Source: Prevotella sp902465605 (GTDB taxonomy: Bacteria > Bacteroidota > Bacteroidia > Bacteroidales > Bacteroidaceae). From it: DNA of 64,000 nucleotides. Position 1 is the stretch's first letter, and each line of letters begins with the position of its first letter. Below the pieces are notes generated by a model that was given only the letters and a program-made list of their open reading frames with translations, was not told where the DNA came from and did not search any database. The DNA is taken from positions 186,001 to 250,000 of the forward strand of contig CABQNT010000002.1 in NCBI GenBank assembly GCA_902465605.1. The letters are read 5' to 3'. A program made the position numbers and the translations under genes. This document shows, one piece after another, positions 34,872 to 43,915 of the stretch.

Positions 34872-37800
34872 TTAAAAGTTAACGGATAGTCCAAAAACAT
34901 AAGTTTTGACTTGTGGATATATACTCCCAGAAGTTTCACGTACTTCTGGATCATAAGAACCAAAATATTTGGTAAACGTCAGCAAGTTATCAGCTGAAAA
35001 ATATGCCCTCACGTGATTCATGCCCAACTTGGACACCCATTTGTTAGGGAAGGTATAACCCAACTGCACGTTCTTCAAACGTAGATATGATGCGTCCTCG
35101 AGCCAATAATTGCTAAACATGAGGTTGTGCGACTGTCCTTGATATAATCTCGGATAAGTTCCATTTGGGTTATTAGGAGTCCAACGGTTCAAGTGTTCTT
35201 CTTTTGGAACCGAATAGTCATTGATGAAGCAGTGACGGGCTTCGTCTGAAAGATAACCATTCACTTTACCCACGCCCTGGAAGTAACAGCTGAAATCCCA
35301 GCCTCTCCATGCAATATTGGCCTTGATAGCATAGGTGTAATGTGGGAATGGCTCGCCAAACACCACCTTGTCATACTCGTCAATCGTACCGTCAGGCTTG
35401 CCCTCAGGACCGCTAACATCCCGATACTTAATGTCTCCTGGCTGAACAATAGACTTATGTGCGCTTGGCACAACAAATTTAGGATTGATGTACTTTCCAT
35501 CTTCGTTTCTTCCTTCGAAATCGCTCGTTTGAGCCAAACCGTCAGTCAGATACCCATAATAGGCATTGATAGGATCACCTACACGCCGGATATGGTTACC
35601 AAGACTTGGTTCGCTATTGCCCAAATCAGTAATTTTGTTTTTCGAATCAGATATATTGAAACTCAGTCCATACCTTACTTCACCGATATGGTCTCGCCAA
35701 GAAGCACCAAACTCCCAGCCTTTGTTCTCAATACGTCCCATGTTCTCAAACGGAAGATTATTCGAACCAACAACACCTACAATAGTCGGAAAAATAGGTT
35801 TCACCAGTGCATTGATATTTTCCTTTTTAAACCAGTCGAACGTCAAGGACAATCTATTACTGATAAAGTTCAAGTCCAAACCGACATTCAGCATGCGTAT
35901 CGTCTCCCACTTGATGTTTGTATTTCCCAGTTTCCTTTGCTCAAATCCAACGTTGTTTGTACCACCGATAGGATATGCCTTTTCCCTACGTTCGATGGGT
36001 GTAACATAAGGATAGAATGTACTGCCCACATTTTGGTTGCCCAATTCTCCCCAGGATGCACGCAGCTTTCCCATCGACATGTAAGAATCGAGGAACCGCA
36101 TGAAATCTTCTCTGAAGAAATTCCAGCCAACAGAGAACGAAGGGAAATAGCCCCAACGGTTGTTCTTTGCAAAACGAGAAGTGCCGTCTATACGAATGTT
36201 GGCTTCAAACAAATATTTATTGTCAAAAGCATAATTCAATCGGCCAAAATAAGATTGTAATGCCCATTGTCCTTTGGTGCCACTGTTTGTAATGTCTTCC
36301 GTACCCATACTAAGCACATAAATATCATCGACGAGAATGTTTTTTCGACTTCCACTCAAATTGCTGTTATCATACCATTCTTGTGAAAAGCCCAGCAATG
36401 CTCCAATATCGTGCTTCCAAAACTTCTTGTTGAAAGTAGATGTGATCTGGAAGCTTTGCGTCAATGCATCTTGATGACTTTGCCGAACTGAATTTTTCAT
36501 CGTCTTGTTGTCAGGGCTTGGCTCGCCATCTGCATTAAACTTGAGCAATGTGGGCGAAAATTCATCTATTTCGCGGAAATAGTAGTTTGCAGCATACTGT
36601 CCATTCAAGTATAACCCGTCTACGATCTTAAGATTGGCCTCAATGATGGCATTCAACGTTCTAGACTTAGATTTCTCTGAACCCCCTTCATAGGCGACAT
36701 ACAGTGGGTTGCCTACCGATCCGTATGACCAGTACGGCGTATCTTCCCATTGTCCGGCATCATTCTTCTGCTTCCATTTGATTGGCAACAACGGTGAGAT
36801 TCTCTGGGCCAGACGAAATACTCCACCCGTTCCTGAAAATCCAGATATATGGCGGTTGTAATCAACGAAGCTAACCGTTCCATTCAGTTTCAAGCGAGAT
36901 CCTATTTCCGTATTCACATTGATACGAGCATTATGACGTTTTGAATTGAATGCATCGCCAACCACCAAACCATCTTGGTTCAAATAGCCGTATGACAAAA
37001 AATATGCACTTTTGTCACCACCACCTCTTACACTAACTGCATGGGAGGTCTGTAAAGCATTCTTTTTGAAAATCTCATGCACCCAGTCTGTGTTGGAATA
37101 TTCATTTGGATATTCTCCTGAATCATATTTTTGGAACGCATCCTCGCCGTATGGTTTGGAGAAGCCAGCTGCTGCCATGGACTCGTTGTAAAGTTCCATA
37201 TATTGCCTTCCATTAACCAACTTTGGTAAGGCTGTAGGGGTTTGCATTCCCACATATCCACTGTAAGACACATGGGCATTCTCTTTTCTTTTACCTTTTT
37301 TCGTTGTGATTAGTATCACGCCATTTGCAGCGCGGGCACCGTAGATAGCTGACGAAGCAGCATCCTTGAGTACCGATACACTCTCGATATCCAACGGATT
37401 CAGAAGGTTCAGGTCGCCTCCTGCTACTCCATCAATTAAAATCAATGGCGAGGTGTTGCTACTGATGGTGTTGATACCACGAACCCTAATACTGGGCACG
37501 GCACCTGGTTGTCCGCTCGAAGACTCAATGGTTACCCCTGGCAACATTCCTTGCAAACCTGATGTAACGTTAGCTATCGGTCGATTTTCCAAGGCATCGC
37601 CCTTAATCATCGAAACAGCTCCAGTTAGATTTATTTTCTTTTGTGTGCCGTAGCCTACAACAACGACCTCATCCAGTCCCGTGGCATCTTCCTGCATCAC
37701 AAGGGATATAGTCCTGCCATCCCTCACTGTGTACTTGATCTCCTCGCAACCTACATAGTTAATCTTCAGCACTGTGCCAGGATCTACTTTAATGCTGAAT

Positions 37801-38288
37801 TGTCCTTCTTGGTCAGTGATGGCAATAACTTTTTGGTCAAGTGTCGAAATAGTCGCTCCAACAAGAGGCTCACCATTTTTATCCTTTATCGTTCCGTAAA
37901 CAGCTGGCAGTGCATCATTCGCTACATAAGTTGGTGAAGGCTTGGTCTTAGCGTCCTTTTTCTGCCTGTTTGTCCTATACAACATAATGGTACCATTCTT
38001 GATGCTGTATGCCACATCAATATTCTGGAACAATGCATCCAGCACCTTATCCACCCTTTCATTCTTGGCAGACAGGCATACAAGCTTATCCACGTCGACA
38101 AATTCCTTGCTATAGGCAATCTTTAGGTTCGATTTCTTGCCTATAACCTTCATCGCTTTTCCAAGGGGCATGTTGTTGAACTTCACACTTATTACCTGGC
38201 TTTGAGCACAGAGCCAAAGAGGTAAAAATGCTGCCACAAAAAACACACATAGTCGTTTGACAATGTTTAATTGAGTTGTTGTCTTCAT
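34872..38288 (-). CDS. SusC/RagA family TonB-dependent transporter with STN signalling domain
   Basis: The protein has 1138 residues. A signal region comes first, then an STN domain at about 30-105 (VISVKFNNMPLGKAMKVIGK to NGTIMLYR). A CarboxypepD_reg-like domain (AVYGTIKDKNGEPLVGATI) covers about 128-205. The TonB-box region is DEVVVVGYG, followed by the plug (GLQGMLPGVTIES, then RVRGINTISS) and the 22-strand barrel to the terminal VFGLSVNF. The STN domain is what such receptors use to signal substrate loading to a FecR anti-sigma factor. FecR is encoded 8 bp upstream, so signalling and transport are coupled. Confidence 0.96.
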   Translation of the reverse strand: MKTTTQLNIVKRLCVFFVAAFLPLWLCAQSQVISVKFNNMPLGKAMKVIGKKSNLKIAYSKEFVDVDKLVCLSAKNERVDKVLDALFQNIDVAYSIKNGTIMLYRTNRQKKDAKTKPSPTYVANDALPAVYGTIKDKNGEPLVGATISTLDQKVIAITDQEGQFSIKVDPGTVLKINYVGCEEIKYTVRDGRTISLVMQEDATGLDEVVVVGYGTQKKINLTGAVSMIKGDALENRPIANVTSGLQGMLPGVTIESSSGQPGAVPSIRVRGINTISSNTSPLILIDGVAGGDLNLLNPLDIESVSVLKDAASSAIYGARAANGVILITTKKGKRKENAHVSYSGYVGMQTPTALPKLVNGRQYMELYNESMAAAGFSKPYGEDAFQKYDSGEYPNEYSNTDWVHEIFKKNALQTSHAVSVRGGGDKSAYFLSYGYLNQDGLVVGDAFNSKRHNARINVNTEIGSRLKLNGTVSFVDYNRHISGFSGTGGVFRLAQRISPLLPIKWKQKNDAGQWEDTPYWSYGSVGNPLYVAYEGGSEKSKSRTLNAIIEANLKIVDGLYLNGQYAANYYFREIDEFSPTLLKFNADGEPSPDNKTMKNSVRQSHQDALTQSFQITSTFNKKFWKHDIGALLGFSQEWYDNSNLSGSRKNILVDDIYVLSMGTEDITNSGTKGQWALQSYFGRLNYAFDNKYLFEANIRIDGTSRFAKNNRWGYFPSFSVGWNFFREDFMRFLDSYMSMGKLRASWGELGNQNVGSTFYPYVTPIERREKAYPIGGTNNVGFEQRKLGNTNIKWETIRMLNVGLDLNFISNRLSLTFDWFKKENINALVKPIFPTIVGVVGSNNLPFENMGRIENKGWEFGASWRDHIGEVRYGLSFNISDSKNKITDLGNSEPSLGNHIRRVGDPINAYYGYLTDGLAQTSDFEGRNEDGKYINPKFVVPSAHKSIVQPGDIKYRDVSGPEGKPDGTIDEYDKVVFGEPFPHYTYAIKANIAWRGWDFSCYFQGVGKVNGYLSDEARHCFINDYSVPKEEHLNRWTPNNPNGTYPRLYQGQSHNLMFSNYWLEDASYLRLKNVQLGYTFPNKWVSKLGMNHVRAYFSADNLLTFTKYFGSYDPEVRETSGSIYPQVKTYVFGLSVNF

Positions 38289-38296
38289 AGCTAGAA

Positions 38297-39217
38297 TTAA
38301 TTGATAATATATGTTTGTTCGTCTTGCTTGTTGATTCTTATCGGTGTGATTGTCTCCATTGTTTCTATCACTTCTTTGATGTCGTTCGAACTGCAGTTGA
38401 ATGTATAGCTGTATTTTTTAGCAGCGTTCTTTTTGATGATGAAGGTGACATTGAAATTGCGTTCGAGCGTCAGCAGCACCTCATCCATCGGCGTATTAAA
38501 GAAAGACAGTCTGTTGTTTTTCCAATCTGACGAACCATTGTTGCTTGACACGTTCCTAATCCAACATGATGCCGTTCTACGTGCATAGATGGCCTGTTGG
38601 TTGGGCTCCATAGGCCGTAAGGTGTGTTCCATACCTGATTTTCCCACCAGAACATGTCCTTCATCCAAAGTTGTTACGACATCTTTATTTTCCGGATAGG
38701 CTTTGATATTAAATTTTGTTCCCGTAACCTTAACCATCATATCGTATGTTCTGACTATGAATGGATGTCTTGTATCTTTGGCGACCTGGAAATATCCCTC
38801 GCCTTCGAGTCCAACTTCCCTGAGTCGGCCATAAAATCTATCGGGGTAACTAAGTTTAGAGTCAGAATTAAGAAATACTTTTGTGCCATCAGGGAGAACC
38901 ACGAGCAATTTCTCACCCTTTGAAGCATAGATTTCATGGCGTTTAACATTAGAGTCAAACATGAGGTAATAGGAACTGAATCCGAGCATAAAGACAATGA
39001 TCGCTGCTGATGTCCACTTGAGGACATTCGCAATTGAATGATGTTTCTTTTGCGTGATTACTCTCATGATGTTATTAAATACACCTTCCATGTCAAACTC
39101 AGGTGCATCAAGTTCTTCGTCGGCTCCTTCCTCATGATTGGTAAGCTGCTCAATATCATGATCTAGCATGTCCTCTATATTTTCAAATAGCTTCTCGCTT
39201 TCTTTTGTATTCTTCAT
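38297..39217 (-). CDS. FecR family anti-sigma factor
   Basis: The 306-residue protein has an acidic N-terminal cytosolic part of about 80 residues. A single membrane span follows near 88-107 (SAAIIVFMLGFSSYYLMF), then the periplasmic FecR domain (KLSYPDRFYGRLREVGLEGEGYFQVAKD) and a C-terminal secretin/TonB-like domain (NTPMDEVLLTLERNFNVTFII) that contacts the receptor STN domain. It controls an ECF sigma factor. None is adjacent, and the best candidate in the window is at 26381. First gene of the seven-gene locus. Confidence 0.93.
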   Translation of the reverse strand: MKNTKESEKLFENIEDMLDHDIEQLTNHEEGADEELDAPEFDMEGVFNNIMRVITQKKHHSIANVLKWTSAAIIVFMLGFSSYYLMFDSNVKRHEIYASKGEKLLVVLPDGTKVFLNSDSKLSYPDRFYGRLREVGLEGEGYFQVAKDTRHPFIVRTYDMMVKVTGTKFNIKAYPENKDVVTTLDEGHVLVGKSGMEHTLRPMEPNQQAIYARRTASCWIRNVSSNNGSSDWKNNRLSFFNTPMDEVLLTLERNFNVTFIIKKNAAKKYSYTFNCSSNDIKEVIETMETITPIRINKQDEQTYIIN

Positions 39218-39424
39218 GCTTTTTTTATAGAATACACATGAGGAAAATAATAGTATGTAAAATAAACGTTAATTACCCTTAATAGCATCCTAGGCAGGTA
39301 GTCAACTCTTCGAACAGGCTGTATGCTTTATTTTACAAATCCGAAGGATGAAATGGTGATGAAAAAATAAAACTTGGCTCTCATCATACTATCTCACAAC
39401 TCTTTTAATAAGGCTCAAAAGAGG

Positions 39425-39523
39425 TGAAGGTTAATAATCGAGGTGCAAACCTCTGCAGTGTTTTTCATGGTTTTAATACTATCCAAACACCAACAAGTTT
39501 TGCACTTCGATTATTAATCTTCA
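39425..39523. repeat. 25-bp inverted repeat upstream of the FecR/SusC locus
   Basis: The arms at 39425-39449 and 39499-39523 pair over 25 bp with only two differences, both G-U compatible in RNA, around a 49-base loop. The left arm begins TGAAGGTTAATAATCG. No T-run follows. It could be a small structured RNA, a MITE-like remnant or a regulatory site. It is 208 bp before the fecR start. Confidence 0.6.
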
Positions 39524-39630
39524 AGTAAAAGCACGAAACCGCCGTATGCCGAACGGAATGTACGGTGGTGTGGAGGTCGGTTATGTGATATGTGAGGTAA
39601 GCTCCAACGTTAGCCGTTTACTGTGTAAAT

Positions 39631-39671
39631 CAAAAAAAAGAGAATGCATGCGTAGAAACTTGCATTCTCTT
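39631..39671 (-). terminator. Intrinsic terminator of degQ
   Basis: AAGAGAATGCA (39638-39648) pairs with TGCATTCTCTT (39661-39671). On the minus strand a run of eight T residues follows the hairpin (39638-39631), as expected for termination of the gene ending at 39718. Confidence 0.85.
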
Positions 39672-39717
39672 CTTATCTAATATCTCTTTTGGGAGATACT
39701 CAACTTTGTCTAAAAGC

Positions 39718-41175
39718 TTATCGATTGACCGTCACAGCAAAGTAGTCTCTCTTGCCAGATGGCCAGATGCCTTTGATGTAAAGCACGGGATCTTTACTTG
39801 TTGATGCCTTTTTTACAGCAGTTTGCAAGTCCTCTAATGCCTTCATTGGTATGTCATTCACCTCCAGAATAATGAAACCCTTCGAGATGCCAGCCTCTTT
39901 TAGTGCCCCATTGTTAATTTTAATCACTTCCAAGCCGTAGCTGGTGCGCATCTGTTGCTTCTGTGCTGAGGTTATTTCTCTGAAGTTGCCCCCAAGAACA
40001 TCGAGGTCTGCCACCTTGACAATGCTTGTGTTGCCCTGTGCGTTTTTCAGCGTAACGGTTTTGGTGTTCTTTTTCTTGTTGTGCAGATAAGTGATGGTTA
40101 TCTTCTCACCAGGGCGCTTGCTGTAGATAATTTCCTGCAACTCGGCCATCTTGTTAATCTTTTTGCCATCCAGATTGGTGATGACGTCGCCTTCTTGCAG
40201 ACCAGCTTCAGCACCCGCTCCTTCGCTCTCAACCTTGGCAACGTATACGCCAGAGTTGGTTCCCAGATCCACATCTTTATCCTGGTCTTTTTGCATGTTG
40301 ATGTAGTTCAGCACGTCTTGACCTTGAATTCCGAGCATAGCACGCTGCACTGTACCAAATTTCTTGAGATCGCTCACTACTTTGTTCATGATGCTTGTCG
40401 GGATGGCGAATCCATAACCGGCATACGAACCCGTTTGAGAATACAGCATGGCATTGATGCCTACCAGCTCTCCTTGTGCGTTAACCAAGGCACCACCAGA
40501 GTTACCTGCGTTGATGGCAGCATCGGTTTGGATAAAACTTTCTACACCATTAGCGTACAAAGATCTAGCTTTTGCGCTGACAATTCCAGCCGTTACTGTA
40601 TTGTTTAGACCAAATGGATTGCCTACAGCAATGACCCATTCGCCAATTTTCAGTTTGTCAGAGTCGCCAATGGGAAGGGTAGGAAGTTTGCTTCCGTCAA
40701 TCTTGATGAGTGCCAGGTCGGTAGTTTTGTCGGTACCAACCACTCTTGCAGAGAACTCTCTATTGTCTGTCAACGTGACAGTTAGTTCATCAGCACCCTC
40801 AACTACGTGATTATTCGTAACAATGTATCCATCATCAGAAATCAGCACGCCCGAACCGGTTGCTCTCTTCGGTGGTGTTTGCATTTGTCGCTTTTGTGTT
40901 CCACCTTGTCCTTGTCCAAAGAAATCGAATGGGAAGCCAAAGAAATCAGAGAATGGATTGCTAGGTACCTCCACGGTTCTGGTCTTCGAGTTCTGCACAT
41001 ATTTGATGTGAACCACTGCCGGCAACGCTTTATCAGCAGCATAAGTTAAGTCTACTGGTTGTCCTGCAGCGGGAACTTGATCACCAGCTGCGTTCACCTT
41101 AATAAACGAGCCGGCAGAAAAAGCAAGTGCGATGAGGCACATTGCTGTTAGCAAATAGTTAGAATACTTTTTCAT
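39718..41175 (-). CDS. DegQ/HtrA-type periplasmic serine protease
   Basis: The protein has 485 residues with a signal peptide or anchor (LLTAMCLIALAFSAGSFIKV). The trypsin-like domain carries the triad His123 (GYIVTNNHVVEGA), Asp153 (KTTDLALIK) and Ser226 (INAGNSGGALVN). Two PDZ domains follow (about 285-375 and 400-480), as in Do/DegQ. It degrades or refolds damaged envelope proteins. A -7-like TAAATTTG lies on the minus strand at 41277-41270, about 95 bases before the start. It stands alone with its own terminator. Confidence 0.95.
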   Translation of the reverse strand: MKKYSNYLLTAMCLIALAFSAGSFIKVNAAGDQVPAAGQPVDLTYAADKALPAVVHIKYVQNSKTRTVEVPSNPFSDFFGFPFDFFGQGQGGTQKRQMQTPPKRATGSGVLISDDGYIVTNNHVVEGADELTVTLTDNREFSARVVGTDKTTDLALIKIDGSKLPTLPIGDSDKLKIGEWVIAVGNPFGLNNTVTAGIVSAKARSLYANGVESFIQTDAAINAGNSGGALVNAQGELVGINAMLYSQTGSYAGYGFAIPTSIMNKVVSDLKKFGTVQRAMLGIQGQDVLNYINMQKDQDKDVDLGTNSGVYVAKVESEGAGAEAGLQEGDVITNLDGKKINKMAELQEIIYSKRPGEKITITYLHNKKKNTKTVTLKNAQGNTSIVKVADLDVLGGNFREITSAQKQQMRTSYGLEVIKINNGALKEAGISKGFIILEVNDIPMKALEDLQTAVKKASTSKDPVLYIKGIWPSGKRDYFAVTVNR

Positions 41176-41599
41176 TTAAATATGATTTAATTGTTCTTTA
41201 TTTCTTTCATCGAGAATGTTCTGCCTGATAGATGGCAAGCAACATTCTGTCATTTGTTTATAACTGATGCAAATTTAAACGCAAAAAACGTTAATCTGCC
41301 ATTTTGTCCAGTTTCTTTATTCCAATTTAACAATTTGTTTTAACACATTAACGGCTCTTAAGTCATTGTCATGCGTTTTTACAAATATTGAAGATTCCAG
41401 GGCCTGTGTTTTTCAATTATCCTCAAAGATTTAGGTTTATCCAAACGATTAAGCGATGACCATGTCAGACGTTTGGACGCTTGTGTATAATGGTTTTCTG
41501 TTGGTGTACTTCCACTTTGTACTTCAATGGCCTAGAAGTAAAAACTTTTTGTTTCCACTCTTCATCTCTTTATTTTTTACTATCTTTGCGCTCATAAGT
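41176..41599. other. Intergenic region between degQ and rnpB
   Basis: It contains the divergent control regions: minus-strand TAAATTTG at 41277-41270 for degQ and plus-strand TATCTTTG at 41581-41588 for rnpB. The rest is AT-rich with no convincing gene. The stretch 41470-41545 shows a faint 22-base spacing of TTTGG/TTTTC words resembling the repeat arrays, too weak to call. Confidence 0.4.
41581..41588 (+). promoter_or_regulatory. -7 element of rnpB
   Basis: TATCTTTG matches TAnnTTTG and sits 11 bases before the first paired base of RNase P RNA. No TTTG lies at the right distance upstream. Confidence 0.45.
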
Positions 41600-41958
41600 A
41601 AGTGTTCCGGCTCTGCCGCTGGTATCTTTTGGATGCGAGAGGAAAGTCCGGGCAACACAGGACGCTCCACTTCTGAAACTAGAAGCTATTGGTGACAGTA
41701 GGTGTCGGTAGAAGAGAATAACCGCCCGCAAGGGTAAGGGTGAGAAGGTGGTGTAAGAGACCACCAGCTGATGGGTGATCATCAGGCTGTGCCATCTGGA
41801 GGTTGCAAGTTCGCGTATACCATTGTTTGAAGGTTGTCCGCCTAAACGTTCGCGTACAATGGAGGGTAGAATGCTAGAGTTGGAGGGCGACTTCCAAAGT
41901 AGATAAATGGCAGAGCGCCAACATTGTTGGTTACAGAACCCGGCTTATAGGAACACTT
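41600..41958 (+). ncRNA. rnpB: RNase P RNA, bacterial class A
   Basis: The RNA is the catalytic subunit that matures tRNA 5' ends. The outer helix P1 is formed by AAGTGTTCC (41600-41608) and GGAACACTT (41950-41958). The universal blocks are in order: GAGGAAAGTCCGGGC near 41640, the AGAATAACCGCC-like P-helix region, GTAAGAGACCACCAG near 41753, and the 3' block AGAACCCGGCTTATAGG just before the P1 closing strand. Length is about 359 nt. The yihY-like gene follows after 73 bp. Confidence 0.93.
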
Positions 41959-42031
41959 CATATTTTTATGAAATCAAATAGCATCACCAAGGCAAGACAT
42001 CAGAGCTTTGCCTTGTAATGAAGTACAACCT

Positions 42032-43393
42032 ATGAACAAGTATATACAGCAAGTTCAGCGTTTCCTGACAGTAGATATTTGGCGCATTACACCCAAAGAC
42101 GTGTCGCCTTTGCAATATCTGCTCATTAGCATCGTCAAAAAACTATCATTGGCTGTCAAGTTCTTCTTCACTAAAGGAACTAGCGATTTAGCTGCCGCAC
42201 TGACCTATTCCACGTTGTTGGCCCTGGTTCCCATCTGTGCAGTGGTGTTTGCAGTGGCAAGAGGGTTTGGCTTTTCTAAGTACATTGAAGAGTGGTTTCG
42301 CAATGCCTTGTCAGGACAGTCGCAAGCAGCTGAGATTATCATCGGCTTCGTCAATTCGTATTTGGTTCACACGCAGAGTGGCGTTATCCTTGGAGTTGGC
42401 TTACTCTTCATGTTGTGGACAGTGCTTCGGTTGACGCGAACCATTGAGCAAACTTTCAACAACATTTGGCAGGTAAAACATGAACGCACGCTGTTTCGCA
42501 CCGTCACCGACTATCTTGCCATGGTCTTTTTAATGCCCATCTTGATCGTCTTGATTTCGGGTATTTCCATTTTTATGACCGCATTCGTCGACCGTGCGCA
42601 AGGCTATATGCTGCTCGCACCCATGTTGCAGATAGGCTTGAAGGTGATGCCTTTCGTTATCATGTCGTGCGTGTTCATAGGTTTGTATATCTTCATGCCC
42701 AACACCAAGGTCAAGATTACCGCTGCCATCGTGCCAGGCATTCTCGCCGGTGTGGCCATGCAGGTGTTGCAGTTGTTCTATATCCATGGCCAAATGCTGC
42801 TGTCCAGTTACAATGCCATTTACGGATCGTTTGCCGCACTGCCATTGTTCATGCTTTGGGTGCAGATATCGTGGACCATTTGCTTGTTTGGCGCGCAACT
42901 GTGCTACACTAATCAGAACTTGGAAGATTTAGCCTTTCTGACCAATCCAAATGAAATTAGTCATCGCTATCGGCTCTTGATGAGTGCCGTGCTGCTCAGC
43001 AAGATATGCAACCGATTCGTTGAGGGGAAGAAACCTTATACCGCTCTTGAATTAAAATTGGAAACAAACATTCCGATTCGCGTCACCAACGACTTATTGT
43101 ACAATTTGACAGAGGTGAATCTCATCAATTCGAGTGTTTGCCATGAAGATCATGATGGCGACCTAATCTACCAGCCAGCACAGACGTTGGATCATATAAC
43201 GGTAGGCGACATGGTCGATAGATTGGAAGCATTGGGGCGGTGGGACATGCAACTTGATTTGCACGAGCAACTCACTTCAACGGATTGGAAGCATCTGTTC
43301 GACTTACGCAAGACCTATTTGGATCAGCTGCGAGATGTTCCAATCAGGGCGTTGTTTCCTCAAGAAGGCATGCAAACAGATAATAATGCGTGA
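42032..43393 (+). CDS. YihY/BrkB family inner-membrane protein
   Basis: The protein has 453 residues. After a 50-residue soluble start, six membrane helices occupy about 50-290, with the family blocks AAALTYSTLLALVPICAVV and YGSFAALPLFMLWVQISW. A soluble C-terminal region of about 150 residues carries a winged-helix-like segment. The family was once called RNase BN, a misassignment; the transport or envelope role remains unclear. ATG 42032 is preferred to TTG 42008. A short stem (41988-41996 with 42007-42015) lies in its leader. Confidence 0.88.
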   Translation: MNKYIQQVQRFLTVDIWRITPKDVSPLQYLLISIVKKLSLAVKFFFTKGTSDLAAALTYSTLLALVPICAVVFAVARGFGFSKYIEEWFRNALSGQSQAAEIIIGFVNSYLVHTQSGVILGVGLLFMLWTVLRLTRTIEQTFNNIWQVKHERTLFRTVTDYLAMVFLMPILIVLISGISIFMTAFVDRAQGYMLLAPMLQIGLKVMPFVIMSCVFIGLYIFMPNTKVKITAAIVPGILAGVAMQVLQLFYIHGQMLLSSYNAIYGSFAALPLFMLWVQISWTICLFGAQLCYTNQNLEDLAFLTNPNEISHRYRLLMSAVLLSKICNRFVEGKKPYTALELKLETNIPIRVTNDLLYNLTEVNLINSSVCHEDHDGDLIYQPAQTLDHITVGDMVDRLEALGRWDMQLDLHEQLTSTDWKHLFDLRKTYLDQLRDVPIRALFPQEGMQTDNNA

Positions 43394-43501
43394 AAATACC
43401 CGTTATTTAATTAGGTATTGGTATCTTACCAACCAATTATAAACTAAATGATTGTTGAGTTTAATCTGCTTCATCATTATAACAGTAGAAAGGATTAGCG
43501 T

Positions 43502-43915
43502 ATGGAAATGAATTTGCCAGATTTTATGAAGTATAAAGACAAGTTCTCTAACTCTGGTTTTGTCGAAAAAATATCACGCATTGCAAAGCGTGCGGGTGCA
43601 AAGCTTGTCTATGCCGCACTCATTCTTTATTACACCTTAGAGAACGACAAGGTGTCGGTTAGGGATAAAGCCATCATCATTGGAGCGTTGGGCTATCTCA
43701 TCAGTCCACTTGACGTGGTGTCAGATGCCATCCCCATTGCAGGTCTTAGTGACGACTTGGCGGTATTGATTTACGTACTCCATAAGGTTTGGGGAGATGT
43801 ATCTGAAGAGGTCAAGCAAAAGGCCAAGGCAAAGATGAGTCAGTGGTTCGACCTTGATGAGATCAGCTCGGCCGACGATATCTTTACTGAGCGTCCCGAA
43901 GACACGCCTGTTTAG
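43502..43915 (+). CDS. DUF1232 (YkvA-like) membrane protein
   Basis: The 137-residue protein contains the DUF1232 segment at about 45-85 (VRDKAIIIGALGYLISPLDVVSDAIPIAGLSDD), a hydrophobic hairpin with the conserved D...P...D pattern. Charged ends flank it. The function of the family is unknown. It follows the yihY-like gene by 108 bp on the same strand. Confidence 0.85.
   Translation: MEMNLPDFMKYKDKFSNSGFVEKISRIAKRAGAKLVYAALILYYTLENDKVSVRDKAIIIGALGYLISPLDVVSDAIPIAGLSDDLAVLIYVLHKVWGDVSEEVKQKAKAKMSQWFDLDEISSADDIFTERPEDTPV

Larger units (their letters stand above)
39218..39717. other. 500-bp intergenic region between fecR and degQ
   Basis: It holds the long inverted repeat at 39425-39523 and the degQ terminator at 39631-39671, both listed separately. 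An A/T-rich stretch lies before fecR, but no clear TTTG/TAnnTTTG promoter for fecR was found there, in keeping with control by an alternative sigma factor. Confidence 0.5.

Noticed and set aside
35340..36260. Plus-strand frame of 306 residues
   Set aside because: Lies wholly antisense to the clear SusC gene and has no recognisable domain.
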